DNA from: DAONJL01 sp035405645 [NCBI: bacterium]
Lineage (GTDB): Bacteria; JAGOBX01; DAONJL01
DNA length: 47,076 nt
Assembly: GCA_035405645.1 (NCBI GenBank)
Contig: DAONJL010000001.1
Span: 1,993-49,068 of the forward strand
Direction: 5' to 3'
Below the pieces are notes generated by a model, which did not search any database, was not told the origin of the DNA, and saw only the letters and a list, made by a program, of their open reading frames with translations. The position numbers and the translations under genes are program-made. Positions within the stretch are counted from its first letter, which is position 1; every line of letters begins with the position of its first letter. Positions 8,568 through 16,802 of this stretch are shown in pieces.

Positions 8568-9527
8568 TTATTGTTTTAATTTTTCACGCCAATAATTTAA
8601 AATATCTTCTAATGTTTTTTCAAAAGAAATTTCAGGTTTCCAACCAGTTTGCTTACAAAATTTTGTATTATCACCAAGTAATATTGGCACATCAGAAGGT
8701 CGCATTCTTGATGGGTCCTGTTTAACTTCTATTTTCATTTTTGTCATACTTAAAAGAATATTAAGAATCTCTTTTATTTTATATGCTTTTCCAGAACAAA
8801 TATTATAAACTTCACCTGGTTCACATTTCTCTAATGCTATCCAGTATGCTTTTACTATATCACGCACATCAGTAAAATCTCTTAATGCTTCAAGATTACC
8901 AACATAAATAATTGGTTCTTTTAAACCATGTTCAATTTCAGCAATTTGTTTTGCAAAATTGCTACTAACAAAAACTTCGCCGCGGCGCGGTCCTGTATGA
9001 TTAAATGCTCTTGTTCTAACAACATTTAATTTATAACTCATATAATATTGATATGACAATAAATCTTGTGCAACTTTTGAGACAGCATAAGGGCTTAATG
9101 GTCTTAATGGATTTGTTTCTTTTATTGGCACTTCATTTTCATAAACCATTCCATATTCTTCTGAGGAACAGGCAATTTGAATCCATGGATTTATATCAAT
9201 TCTTCTTACTGCTTCCAGAATATTCAAATTTCCAATAATATTAGTATCAAGTGAAGCCTGAGGTGCTTTCCAAGAAGATGGAACAAAACTCTGTGCAGCT
9301 AAATGAAAAATTTTTTCTGGTCTAATTCTATCTATTGTCTCAATTACTGATGCTAAATCACGAATATCACATTCGATTAAATTTAACTTATCCATAATAT
9401 GTTTAATATTATCTAATCTCGAACGCCAGCGTAAAATACCAAATATTTCTACATTTCTTTTAGTTAATAAATATTCAGCAAGATGTGAACCTACAAATCC
9501 AGTTATTCCTGTAATTAATACCCTCAT
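8568..9527 (-). CDS. gmd: GDP-mannose 4,6-dehydratase-like enzyme
   Basis: 319 residues, slightly shorter than enterobacterial Gmd but typical of the shorter bacterial forms. It should convert GDP-D-mannose to GDP-4-keto-6-deoxymannose using bound NADP. Motifs are GITGFVGSHLAEYL (NADP binding), AAQSFVPSSW, SSEEYG (active-site Ser/Glu) and YAVSK (catalytic Tyr/Lys), then FNHTGPRRGEVFV and DFTDVRDIV. The start chosen is ATG 9527, preceded by GGAGG at normal distance; an in-frame TTG five codons earlier overlaps that ribosome site and is rejected. It is the first gene of a five-gene minus-strand cluster (gmd, Rmd-like, radical SAM, P-loop protein, Nudix) with its own promoter. Confidence 0.85.
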   Translation of the reverse strand: MRVLITGITGFVGSHLAEYLLTKRNVEIFGILRWRSRLDNIKHIMDKLNLIECDIRDLASVIETIDRIRPEKIFHLAAQSFVPSSWKAPQASLDTNIIGNLNILEAVRRIDINPWIQIACSSEEYGMVYENEVPIKETNPLRPLSPYAVSKVAQDLLSYQYYMSYKLNVVRTRAFNHTGPRRGEVFVSSNFAKQIAEIEHGLKEPIIYVGNLEALRDFTDVRDIVKAYWIALEKCEPGEVYNICSGKAYKIKEILNILLSMTKMKIEVKQDPSRMRPSDVPILLGDNTKFCKQTGWKPEISFEKTLEDILNYWREKLKQ

Positions 9528-9572
9528 TATTTTTTCCTCCAAATTATTTATTTATTAAAAAAAATTTTTGTA

Positions 9573-9601
9573 ATTCTATTTTATTTATTTTATTTTGTCA
9601 A
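9573..9601 (-). promoter_or_regulatory. Predicted sigma-70 promoter of the gmd cluster
   Basis: The minus strand carries TTGACA (9601-9596), a 17-base spacer and TAGAAT (9578-9573). The -35 is perfect and the -10 has five of six consensus bases. Predicted transcription starts near 9566, about 40 bases before the gmd ATG and upstream of its GGAGG ribosome site. Confidence 0.72.
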
Positions 9602-9788
9602 TAATTCATTTAATTTTATAATTTTTTTAGAATAATAAAATTCTTAAAATCTCTTTGAAAAATTAAATCTCTCAATTTGCTATATAAAAAGCAATAATTT
9701 TAAAATAATTAATTGTTTCAAAAATGTCAAAAATTTTTTATTCATTCATTTAACAATGATATTTTTCCAAAAAAATTTTTTATTTTTC

Positions 9789-9817
9789 TTGACTTTTTAT
9801 TTTTTATATAATATAAT
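9789..9817 (+). promoter_or_regulatory. Predicted sigma-70 promoter of thrS
   Basis: TTGACT (9789-9794), a 17-base spacer and a perfect TATAAT (9812-9817). Transcription should start near 9824, giving a leader of about 35 bases before the thrS ATG, too short for a T-box or other attenuator. This is the best-matching promoter in the window. Confidence 0.8.
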
Positions 9818-9858
9818 TTTTAATTCTAAAATTTTTATTATAAAATGAGAAAAAAATA

Positions 9859-11781
9859 ATGAAGGTAAAAATAGTAAATTTTGGTGAATATCAAATTAAT
9901 GATGAAAAAACTATATATGATATTTTAAAAAATATCAAGATAAAAAATAAAGATAAAATTATTGCTGCAAAATTAAATAATAAATTAACTGATTTATCTT
10001 CTGAAATAAATGATAATGATATTATTGAATTTATAGATTTTAATAGTGAAGAGGGCAAATCAGTATTCTGGCATAGTAGTTCACATATTTTAGCACAGGC
10101 AGTAAAAGAATTATTTCCAGAAGCAAAATTAGCAATAGGTCCGTCAATAGCAGAAGGTTTTTACTATGACTTTGATGTGCCTCAACCATTCACACCAGAA
10201 GATTTAGAAAAAATCCAGGCAAAAGCAGAAGAAATAATAAAAAGAGATATAAAGATTAAAAGATTTATTTTAACAAAAGAAGAAGCAATTAAAAAGTATC
10301 AAGAATTAAATGAAAAATATAAGATTGAATTAATAGAAGATATAAATGAACCAGAATTATCATTTTATTCACAGGATAATTTTTTTGATTTATGTCGTGG
10401 TCCACATATTTATTCAACTGGCATTGTAAAAGCATTTAAAATACTTAATACAGCAGGAGCATATTGGCGTGGTGATGAGCGTAATCCAATGCTACAACGA
10501 ATTTATGGTATCTCATTTTTAGATAAACAAGAATTAAAAGAATTTATAAGATTACGAGAAGAAGCATTAAAACGAGACCATAGAAAATTAGGTAAAGAAT
10601 TGGATTTATTCAGTTTTCACAATGAAGCACCTGGTTTTCCTTTCTTTCATTCAAATGGATTAATAATATATAATGAAATAATAAATTTCTGGCGACAATT
10701 ACATAAAGAAGAAGGTTATGAAGAAGTAAAAACACCATTTATATTAAATCAAAATTTATGGATAAGAAGTGGTCATTGGGAACATTATAGAGAAAATATG
10801 TATTTTACAGAAATTGAAAAAGAAATATATGCAGTAAAACCAATGAATTGTCCTGGGGGATTACTAATATATAAATCAAAACTTCATTCATATCGCGAAT
10901 TACCAATAAAAATGGCAGAATTAGGACAGGTTCATAGACACGAGAAATCAGGTGTATTACATGGATTATTTCGTGTTCGAACTTTTACAGTTGATGATGC
11001 ACATATATTTTGCACAGAAGAACAAATAGAAGATGAAGTTATAAAAGTAATTGAATTAATTTTTAAAGTTATAAAAGTATTTGGCTTTGAAAAATATTTT
11101 GTAGAATTATCAACAAGACCAAAAAAATCAATAGGAACAGATGAAATCTGGGAAATCTCAACAAAAGCATTACAAAATGCACTTGAAAAATTAAAAATAC
11201 CTTATGAATTAAATCCAGGTGAAGGGGCATTTTACGGTCCTAAAATTGATTTTCATATAGAAGATTGTTTAAAACGGAGCTGGCAATGTGGCACAATACA
11301 ATTAGATTTTTCAATGCCAGAAAAATTTGAATTAGAATATATAGCAGAAGATGGCAAGGCAAAAAGACCAGTAATGATTCACCGTGCTATTTTTGGTTCA
11401 GTTGAAAGATTTATGGGTATGTTAATCGAGCATTATGGCGGTGCTTTTCCATTATGGTTAAGCCCTGTGCAAGTAATAATAATACCAGTTTCAAATAAAT
11501 TTCTTGATTATGGAAAAAAAGTTTTTGATATATTAAAAAAAGAAAATATAAGAGTTGAAATTGATGAGAAAGATGATACATTAATGAAAAAAATCAGAAA
11601 TGCACAGGTAAGAAAAATACCGTATGCTTGTGTAATTGGTGCAGAAGAAGAAAATAATGGTTCTGTAAATGTTCGAAGATATAAATCAAAAGAACAAGAA
11701 GAAATAAAAATTGAGGAATTTATAAAAAGAGTATTGACTGAAATAAAAGAAAAAAGGTATTATTTAGAAAATAGTAAATAA
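9859..11781 (+). CDS. thrS: Threonyl-tRNA synthetase
   Basis: 640 residues, the full bacterial ThrRS architecture. An N-terminal TGS domain (about 1-62) is followed by the editing domain with its zinc/hydrolysis residues H72 and H76 (HSSSH) and C179/H183 (CRGPH), which removes serine mischarged on tRNA-Thr. The class II catalytic core has zinc ligands C331 (MNCPGG), H382 (VDDAHIF) and H508 (MIHRAIFGS), with motif 3 at GSVERFMG. A C-terminal anticodon-binding domain ends the protein (SPVQVIIIPVS onward). The start is ATG 9859 with a weak GAGA ribosome site. It opens the translation cluster but infC downstream has its own promoter and attenuator, so thrS can be expressed separately. Confidence 0.97.
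   Translation: MKVKIVNFGEYQINDEKTIYDILKNIKIKNKDKIIAAKLNNKLTDLSSEINDNDIIEFIDFNSEEGKSVFWHSSSHILAQAVKELFPEAKLAIGPSIAEGFYYDFDVPQPFTPEDLEKIQAKAEEIIKRDIKIKRFILTKEEAIKKYQELNEKYKIELIEDINEPELSFYSQDNFFDLCRGPHIYSTGIVKAFKILNTAGAYWRGDERNPMLQRIYGISFLDKQELKEFIRLREEALKRDHRKLGKELDLFSFHNEAPGFPFFHSNGLIIYNEIINFWRQLHKEEGYEEVKTPFILNQNLWIRSGHWEHYRENMYFTEIEKEIYAVKPMNCPGGLLIYKSKLHSYRELPIKMAELGQVHRHEKSGVLHGLFRVRTFTVDDAHIFCTEEQIEDEVIKVIELIFKVIKVFGFEKYFVELSTRPKKSIGTDEIWEISTKALQNALEKLKIPYELNPGEGAFYGPKIDFHIEDCLKRSWQCGTIQLDFSMPEKFELEYIAEDGKAKRPVMIHRAIFGSVERFMGMLIEHYGGAFPLWLSPVQVIIIPVSNKFLDYGKKVFDILKKENIRVEIDEKDDTLMKKIRNAQVRKIPYACVIGAEEENNGSVNVRRYKSKEQEEIKIEEFIKRVLTEIKEKRYYLENSK
11734..11763 (+). promoter_or_regulatory. Predicted internal promoter for the infC operon, inside thrS
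   Basis: TTGACT (11734-11739), an 18-base spacer and TATTAT (11758-11763) lie within the last codons of thrS. The predicted start, near 11770, falls a few bases before the thrS stop and immediately upstream of the structured infC leader. Position relative to the leader is the main support beyond the match itself. Confidence 0.55.
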
Positions 11782-11785
11782 ATAA

Positions 11786-11897
11786 GCAGAAGTGCTTTTA
11801 CACTTCTCGCCTTGATACGAATAAGTCTTCAAGGCTAAATTAAAGAATAAGGAGAAAAAGTAAAAGCAATTCTGTGAAAGAATTGCTTTTTTTATTT
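11786..11897 (+). promoter_or_regulatory. L20-type attenuator leader of infC-rpmI-rplT
   Basis: The thrS-infC gap can fold in two exclusive ways. OFF form: hairpin 1 (11788-11794 with 11801-11807, 7 bp), hairpin 2 (11809-11815 with 11829-11835, 7 bp) and an intrinsic terminator. ON form: 11793-11801 pairs with 11860-11868 (9 bp, perfect), and after a small A-rich internal loop 11804-11808 pairs with 11852-11856. This long-range helix encloses hairpin 2 and removes the 5' arm of the terminator. The arrangement matches the known logic of the Bacillus subtilis infC-rpmI-rplT leader, where ribosomal protein L20 binding favours termination. That L20 is the ligand here is inferred from the operon, not proven by the sequence. 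Confidence 0.7.
11862..11897 (+). terminator. Intrinsic terminator (attenuator) before infC
   Basis: A perfect 11-bp stem, AAAAGCAATTC (11862-11872) with its complement 11880-11890, seven-base loop, followed by a T-rich tract. It lies between thrS and infC, so it either ends thrS messages or, with the alternative long-range pairing, acts as a conditional attenuator for infC. Confidence 0.8.
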
Positions 11898-11927
11898 TAT
11901 GAAAAAAAATAAAAATAATTTTTAAAT

Positions 11928-11945
11928 AGGGGGTGGAGAGATATA
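11928..11945 (+). promoter_or_regulatory. Ribosome site and AUA start of infC
   Basis: AGGGGGTG (11928-11935) is a strong Shine-Dalgarno sequence, the strongest nearby. The frame of the conserved IF3 N-terminus has no ATG, GTG or TTG between the upstream stop (TAA 11916) and codon 12051. The codon nine bases after the GGGGG core is ATA (11943-11945). Rare start codons (AUU in E. coli) are a known trait of infC because IF3 itself discriminates against them, giving autoregulation. Confidence 0.7.
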
Positions 11946-12485
11946 AGTTTAGATAAGAAAAAAAATTTACGATTTCAATTAAGAATAAATGAAGAAATAA
12001 GAGTACCAGAAGTTCGAGTTATTAGCGAAAATAACGAACAAATAGGTATATTGCCAGTAAGTAAAGCACTAAGTTTAGCAAAAGAAAAGATGCTTGATTT
12101 AGTTGAAATATCACCAACAGCAACGCCGCCAGTATGTAGAATAATGGATTATGGCAAATATTTATATGAAAAACAAAAAAAAGAAAAGATAACAAAAAAG
12201 AAACAGAAAACAATACAAATAAAAGAATTAAAAATAAGACCATCAACAGATATGCATGATATTGAATATAAAATAAAACATGCAAGAGAATTTTTAGAAG
12301 AGGGAAATAAAGTAAAATTTACAGTGAAATTCAAAGGAAGAGAACTTATGTATCAAGATTTAGCAAAAGATAAATTAACATTAATAATTGAAAAATTAAA
12401 TGATATTGCAATAGTAGAAGTTCAACCAACAGTTCAAGGAAAAATAATGTATATGATAGTAGCCAAAAAAACCGATAAGAAATAA
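11943..12485 (+). CDS. infC: Translation initiation factor IF-3, predicted AUA start
   Basis: 180 residues when read from ATA 11943, the usual IF3 length. IF3 binds the 30S subunit, prevents premature 50S joining and proofreads the start codon and initiator tRNA. The N-domain (RINEEIRVPEVRVI, then LDLVEISPTATPPVCRIMDYGKY) is followed by a Lys-rich linker helix and the C-domain (IQIKELKIRPST, KVKFTVKFKGRE). The first possible conventional start, TTG 12051, would delete 36 residues including the conserved RINEEIRVPEVR segment, so it is rejected. Together with the AUA codon and the attenuator this operon seems to be controlled both at translation start by IF3 and at transcription by L20. rpmI follows 31 bases later. 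Confidence 0.92.
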   Translation: MSLDKKKNLRFQLRINEEIRVPEVRVISENNEQIGILPVSKALSLAKEKMLDLVEISPTATPPVCRIMDYGKYLYEKQKKEKITKKKQKTIQIKELKIRPSTDMHDIEYKIKHAREFLEEGNKVKFTVKFKGRELMYQDLAKDKLTLIIEKLNDIAIVEVQPTVQGKIMYMIVAKKTDKK

Positions 12486-12516
12486 AACCACAAAATAAAA
12501 AAGGAGGAAAAATAAG

Positions 12517-12711
12517 ATGCCAAAAATTAAAACAAATAGTGGGGCAGCAAAAAGATTTAAAAAACTTAAAAGTGGGAAAATAAAAAGAATGCGTGCATAT
12601 AAAAGTCATATTTTAACAAAGAAAAATAAAAAAAGAAAAAGAAGATTAAGAACAGCAGCAATAACAAAAAGTGCAAATGTAAAATTAGTAAAAAAATTAA
12701 TGCCAAATTAA
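12517..12711 (+). CDS. rpmI: 50S ribosomal protein L35
   Basis: 64 residues, a normal length. The N-terminus [15 protein letters not shown] and the core [14 protein letters not shown] are diagnostic of bL35, a small basic protein of the large subunit. GGAGG stands ten bases before the ATG. It lies between infC and rplT in the near-universal order. Confidence 0.97.
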   Translation: MPKIKTNSGAAKRFKKLKSGKIKRMRAYKSHILTKKNKKRKRRLRTAAITKSANVKLVKKLMPN

Positions 12712-12742
12712 AAAAAAGCAGAATATCAGGAGGTAAAATACA

Positions 12743-13105
12743 ATGGTAAGAGTAAAAAAAAGCACAGGTAGAAATAGGAAAAAAAAGAAAGTTTTTAAAT
12801 TAACAAAAGGATATTGGGGTCGGCGCAAAAACTTATGGCGTAATGCTGTTGAAACATTAAAACGTGCATTAGCATATTCATATAGAGATAGAAAAGTAAA
12901 AAAAAGAAATTTCAGACGATTATGGATAACGAGAATAAATGCAGGTTTAAAACAACTTGGTTTATCATACAGTAAATTTATAAATGGTTTACGAAAATTA
13001 AATATTGCATTAAATAGAAAAATGCTTGCTGATATAGCGGTAAATGATTTTGATACTTTCAAAGCAATTGTTGAAAAAGTAAAAGTAAAATTAGCTGAAG
13101 CATAA
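12743..13105 (+). CDS. rplT: 50S ribosomal protein L20
   Basis: 120 residues. bL20 binds 23S rRNA early in 50S assembly; in several bacteria it also represses its own operon by binding the infC leader. Recognised segments are MVRVKKSTGRNRKKKK at the N-terminal tail, LTKGYWGRRKNLWRNA, SYRDRKVKKRNFRRLWITRINA and YSKFINGL. The long basic N-terminal extension that contacts rRNA is intact. GGAGG lies nine bases before the ATG. The attenuator upstream of infC is its likely autoregulatory target. Confidence 0.97.
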   Translation: MVRVKKSTGRNRKKKKVFKLTKGYWGRRKNLWRNAVETLKRALAYSYRDRKVKKRNFRRLWITRINAGLKQLGLSYSKFINGLRKLNIALNRKMLADIAVNDFDTFKAIVEKVKVKLAEA

Positions 13106-13116
13106 AATTACAATTT

Positions 13117-14136
13117 ATGGAAAATAAAAGAATTGAAGAAATCACTAATGAATTAAAAAATGATATAATTAAGTGTAATGATAAAAATACACTTGAAAAT
13201 ATCAGGATAAAATATTTAGGGAAAAAAGGATTAATTACAGGTTTATTAAAACAATTAGGAGAACTATCACCCGAACAAAGAAAAGAATTTGGTAAAGCAG
13301 TAAATATATTAAAAGAAGAAGCATTAAAAATAATTGAAAATAAAAAAGAAGAACTTTTTAAAAGAGAAAAAGAAGAGTTATATAAAAAAGAAAGTATAGA
13401 TGTTACTCTTGGTGGTTATTCACTTTTTTCTGGAAATTTACATCCTTTAACAAAAGTATGTAAAAATATTATTGAAATTTTTTTAGGACTTGGTTTTAGT
13501 GTGGAAACTGGACCTGAACTTGAACTTGATAAATATAATTTTAAAGACTTAAATTTTCCTGATAATCATCCTGCTCGTGATATGCATGATACTTTCTATA
13601 TTAATAATTCAATTTTAATGCGAACGCATACTTCACCCGTTCAAATACGTGCAATGAAAAAAAGCAAACCACCATTAAAATTTATTGTGCCGGGTAAAGT
13701 TTTTCGCTGTGATTCTGATTTATCACATTCGCCTGTTTTTCATCAAGTAGAAGGTTTCTGGGTTGATGAAAAAGTTACTTTTGCTGATTTAAAAGGAATA
13801 TTAACAATTTTTTTAAGGAAATTATTTGAAAAAAATTTGAATTTAAGATTTAGACCAAGTTTTTTTCCTTTTACAGAACCGAGTGCAGAAGTTGATATAG
13901 AATGTGTTTTATGTAATGGTAATGGTTGTAATGTATGTAAAAAAACAGGCTGGCTTGAAATACTTGGTTGTGGAATGATTCATACGAATGTTTTAAAAGC
14001 AGTAAATTATGATACAGAAAAATATCAAGGTTTTGCTTTTGGTTTAGGTATTGAAAGAATAACTATGCTAAAACATAGCATAAATAATATCAGATTATTT
14101 TATGAAAATGATATAAGATTTTTAAAACAGTTTTAA
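13117..14136 (+). CDS. pheS: Phenylalanyl-tRNA synthetase alpha subunit
   Basis: 339 residues, standard for bacterial PheS, the catalytic subunit of the (alpha-beta)2 enzyme. The N-terminal coiled coil (about 1-85, with KYLGKKGLITGLLKQL) binds tRNA. The class II core carries HPARDMHDTFY (motif 2 region), LMRTHTSPVQIR, KVFRCDSDLSHSPVFHQVEGF and the C-terminal motif 3 GFAFGLGIERITML. A small cysteine-rich turn (CVLCNGNGCNVCKKTGW) typical of PheS is present. It starts 11 bases after rplT with no strong ribosome site and is followed closely by pheT. Confidence 0.97.
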   Translation: MENKRIEEITNELKNDIIKCNDKNTLENIRIKYLGKKGLITGLLKQLGELSPEQRKEFGKAVNILKEEALKIIENKKEELFKREKEELYKKESIDVTLGGYSLFSGNLHPLTKVCKNIIEIFLGLGFSVETGPELELDKYNFKDLNFPDNHPARDMHDTFYINNSILMRTHTSPVQIRAMKKSKPPLKFIVPGKVFRCDSDLSHSPVFHQVEGFWVDEKVTFADLKGILTIFLRKLFEKNLNLRFRPSFFPFTEPSAEVDIECVLCNGNGCNVCKKTGWLEILGCGMIHTNVLKAVNYDTEKYQGFAFGLGIERITMLKHSINNIRLFYENDIRFLKQF

Positions 14137-14153
14137 ATTATTGATTTATAATT

Positions 14154-16625
14154 ATGAAAGCACTAATAAGTTGGTTAAAAGATTTTGTTGATATTGAATT
14201 AAGTGTAGATGAATTAGCAGATAAATTAACAAATGCAGGGCTTGAAGTAGAAGGGATAAATTATTTAGGGAAAAAATTTAATAATATAATTGTTGGAAAA
14301 ATAGAAAAATTAAATAAACATCCCGAATCTGATAATTTATTTGTTTGTTTAGTTGATATTGGAAATAATATTAAAAAATCTATTATTTGTTCAGCAACGA
14401 ATCTATTTGAAGGCGCACTTGTTCCTGTTATTCTTTCTGGTTCTGCTTTGCCAGATGGAAAAGAAATTAAAACAATAACATATAAAAATGTAATTTCAGA
14501 AGGAATGTTATGTTCAAAAGAAGAATTAGGACTCGCAGAATTTTCAACAGGAATTTTCATATTACCAACAAATTTGAAAATAGGTGATACTCTTGAAAAA
14601 GCATTAAAAATTGATGATGCAGTATTTGAAATATCTATAACGCCAAATAGACCTGATTGTTTAAGCATAATTGGAATAGCAAGAGAAATAGCAGCAATAA
14701 CAGGGCAAAAATTAAAAAAGAAAAAAATAAAATTAAATGAAATAGATGAACCAGCAGAAAAATACATACAAATTGAAATAAAAAATTTTGAAAAATGTCC
14801 AAGATATATTGGCAAATTAATAAAAAATATTAAAATAAAAGAATCACCTTTCTGGATGCAATATCGTATTGAAGCCTGTGGTATGCGTGCTATAAATAAT
14901 ATTGTTGATATAACGAATTATGTTCTTTTAGAATTTGGTCAACCTTTACATTCATTTGATTATGATTTAATAGATGAAAAAAAAATAATAGTTCGAACTG
15001 CAAAAGAAAATGAAGAAATAATAACTCTTGATAATAATAAAAGAATATTACGAAGCGAAGATTTAGTAATTGCTGATGCAAATAAATCAGTTGCAATAGC
15101 AGGTATAATGGGTGGTAGTGAAACAGAAGTAAGTGCAAAAACAAAAAATATATTATTAGAAAGTGCATATTTTCAGCCAGCCACAATCAGAAAAACATCG
15201 AAATATTTAAATCTCTCATCAGAAGCATCATATAGATTTGAAAGAGGCACTGATATAATAAATCTTAAATTTGTTGCTGATTATGCTGCACAATTAATAG
15301 CAGAATTAGGCGAAGGTCAACTTTGTAAAGGCGAAGTTGATATTTATAAATCATTACCAGCACCACAGAAAATCGAATTAAATACAAAAAAAGTAAAAAA
15401 CTTTTTAGGTGTAAATATTCCTGAAGAGAATGTAATAAAAAATTTAGAATTATTAGAATTTCAAGTTGAAAAAAGAGATGAAAAAATAATTGCTACAGTT
15501 CCTTCACATCGTGTTGATATTGAAAATGACATTGATTTAATTGAAGAAATTGCGAGAATATATGGCTTTGATAAAATAAACTGGCAAAGACCAGTATGTG
15601 ATTTAACTTATGGTTGGCTCAATGATTATGATAAATTATTTTTCAGCATAAAAGATTATTTAGCAAAATACTTTTATGAAGTAATAACATATAGTTTTAT
15701 TTCACCAATAGAATATAAACTAATTTCAAGAAAAAATGATTTATTAAATTTTTATTATGATGGAGAAATTTTAGAAATTAAAAATCCATTGTCAATTGAG
15801 ACATCATTGTTAAGACCATCTTTTTTATTTAATTTACTTAATACAGTTAAATTAAATATAAATATGAAAAATAATAATTTAGCATTTTTTGAAACTGGGA
15901 AAATTTTTGGACAGATATCAAGAAAAAGTAAATATGCAAATGAATTTATTAATAAAGATATAATAGAATTTACGAGTGAAGAAAATTTACCGTATGAAAA
16001 TGATTTTATTGGTTGTATAATAAGTGAACCATTATTTACTGAAAATTGGATTAAAACAACAATAGAAAATAATTTCTTTTTATTAAAAATGATAATAGAA
16101 GAATTATTGAAAAATCATCATTTTAAAGGAATTAAATTTATGCCGCAAAATTTTGAATATTTTCAACCTGGTCAATCAGCTGCAATTTTATTAAATGAAC
16201 AATTAGTTGGCGTGATAGGAAAAATTCATCCTGATATAATAAAGTATTATGATATTTCAGACAAAACATTTTTTGCTGAATTAAATTTTACTCACTTATT
16301 TAAATTATACAAAATTGAAAGCAATAAATATAATGAAATATCACGATATCCATCTGTTCGCCGTGATATAGCGATTATTATCAAAGAAGAAATTATATTT
16401 CAAAAAATAAAAGAAATAATTGATAAATTGAATTTACCATTATTAGAAAATTACTATGTAATTGATGTTTATAAAGGTTCACCAATTCCAGAAGGTTATA
16501 AAAACATTGCAATAGCATTTATTTATCGTAGTAAAGAAAAAACGCTTACAGAAGAAGATATAAATGAAACACATCAAAAAATATTTAATGAATTAGTAAA
16601 ACAATTAGAAGCAAAAACAAGATAA
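14154..16625 (+). CDS. pheT: Phenylalanyl-tRNA synthetase beta subunit
   Basis: 823 residues, the full-length bacterial PheT. In order: the start MKALISWLKDFVDIEL, an EMAP/OB-type tRNA-binding domain (about 40-150, with NKHPESDNLFVCLVDIG), the B1/B3-B4 region with editing activity (NRPDCLSIIGIAREIAAITG; GMRAINNIVDITNYVLLEFGQPLHSFD), the B5 domain, the class II-like core (YSFISPIEYK onward) and a C-terminal FDX-ACB anticodon-binding domain (SRYPSVRRDIAI). With PheS it charges tRNA-Phe. It follows pheS by 17 bases. Confidence 0.97.
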   Translation: MKALISWLKDFVDIELSVDELADKLTNAGLEVEGINYLGKKFNNIIVGKIEKLNKHPESDNLFVCLVDIGNNIKKSIICSATNLFEGALVPVILSGSALPDGKEIKTITYKNVISEGMLCSKEELGLAEFSTGIFILPTNLKIGDTLEKALKIDDAVFEISITPNRPDCLSIIGIAREIAAITGQKLKKKKIKLNEIDEPAEKYIQIEIKNFEKCPRYIGKLIKNIKIKESPFWMQYRIEACGMRAINNIVDITNYVLLEFGQPLHSFDYDLIDEKKIIVRTAKENEEIITLDNNKRILRSEDLVIADANKSVAIAGIMGGSETEVSAKTKNILLESAYFQPATIRKTSKYLNLSSEASYRFERGTDIINLKFVADYAAQLIAELGEGQLCKGEVDIYKSLPAPQKIELNTKKVKNFLGVNIPEENVIKNLELLEFQVEKRDEKIIATVPSHRVDIENDIDLIEEIARIYGFDKINWQRPVCDLTYGWLNDYDKLFFSIKDYLAKYFYEVITYSFISPIEYKLISRKNDLLNFYYDGEILEIKNPLSIETSLLRPSFLFNLLNTVKLNINMKNNNLAFFETGKIFGQISRKSKYANEFINKDIIEFTSEENLPYENDFIGCIISEPLFTENWIKTTIENNFFLLKMIIEELLKNHHFKGIKFMPQNFEYFQPGQSAAILLNEQLVGVIGKIHPDIIKYYDISDKTFFAELNFTHLFKLYKIESNKYNEISRYPSVRRDIAIIIKEEIIFQKIKEIIDKLNLPLLENYYVIDVYKGSPIPEGYKNIAIAFIYRSKEKTLTEEDINETHQKIFNELVKQLEAKTR

Positions 16626-16626
16626 A

Positions 16627-16785
16627 ATGAAAATTGAATTATTAAAAAATTTAGAAAAAAAAGTTGAAGAATTAATAAAAAGAATTGATGAATTAGAAGT
16701 AGAAAATAAAAGATTAAAAGATAAAAACAAAAAAGCAAAAGAAAAAATAAAAACAATAATAAATGAGATAAAAAATCTTTCATAA
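16627..16785 (+). CDS. Small coiled-coil protein, ZapB-like
   Basis: A 52-residue ORF between pheT and zapA. It is almost one continuous amphipathic helix: Leu/Ile/Val recur every three or four residues over the first 32 residues (ELLKNLEKKVEELI, RIDELEVENKRL) and the rest is Lys-rich. The ATG comes one base after the pheT stop, and zapA follows 17 bases later. Small coiled-coil ZapB proteins, which bridge ZapA and the Z-ring, are often encoded next to zapA, so a division-ring role is the best inference. Length and composition alone do not prove it. Confidence 0.6.
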   Translation: MKIELLKNLEKKVEELIKRIDELEVENKRLKDKNKKAKEKIKTIINEIKNLS

Positions 16786-16802
16786 AATTTGGAGGTCAAA
16801 AA

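Larger units (their letters stand above)
9528..9858. other. Intergenic region between divergent gmd and thrS
   Basis: This 331-base non-coding gap separates two divergent transcription units. It holds one consensus-like promoter facing each way (listed separately) and is otherwise A/T runs. No T-box stem or specifier loop, no riboswitch-like core and no small ORF with a ribosome site was seen in front of thrS. Confidence 0.7.

Noticed and set aside
9543-9858. T-box or other aminoacyl-tRNA-responsive leader for thrS
   Set aside because: The predicted transcript leader is only about 35 bases, and no T-box core or terminator-antiterminator pair was seen.
12051-12485. infC starting at TTG 12051
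   Set aside because: It would remove the conserved RINEEIRVPEVR segment of IF3, and there is no ribosome site at that TTG.
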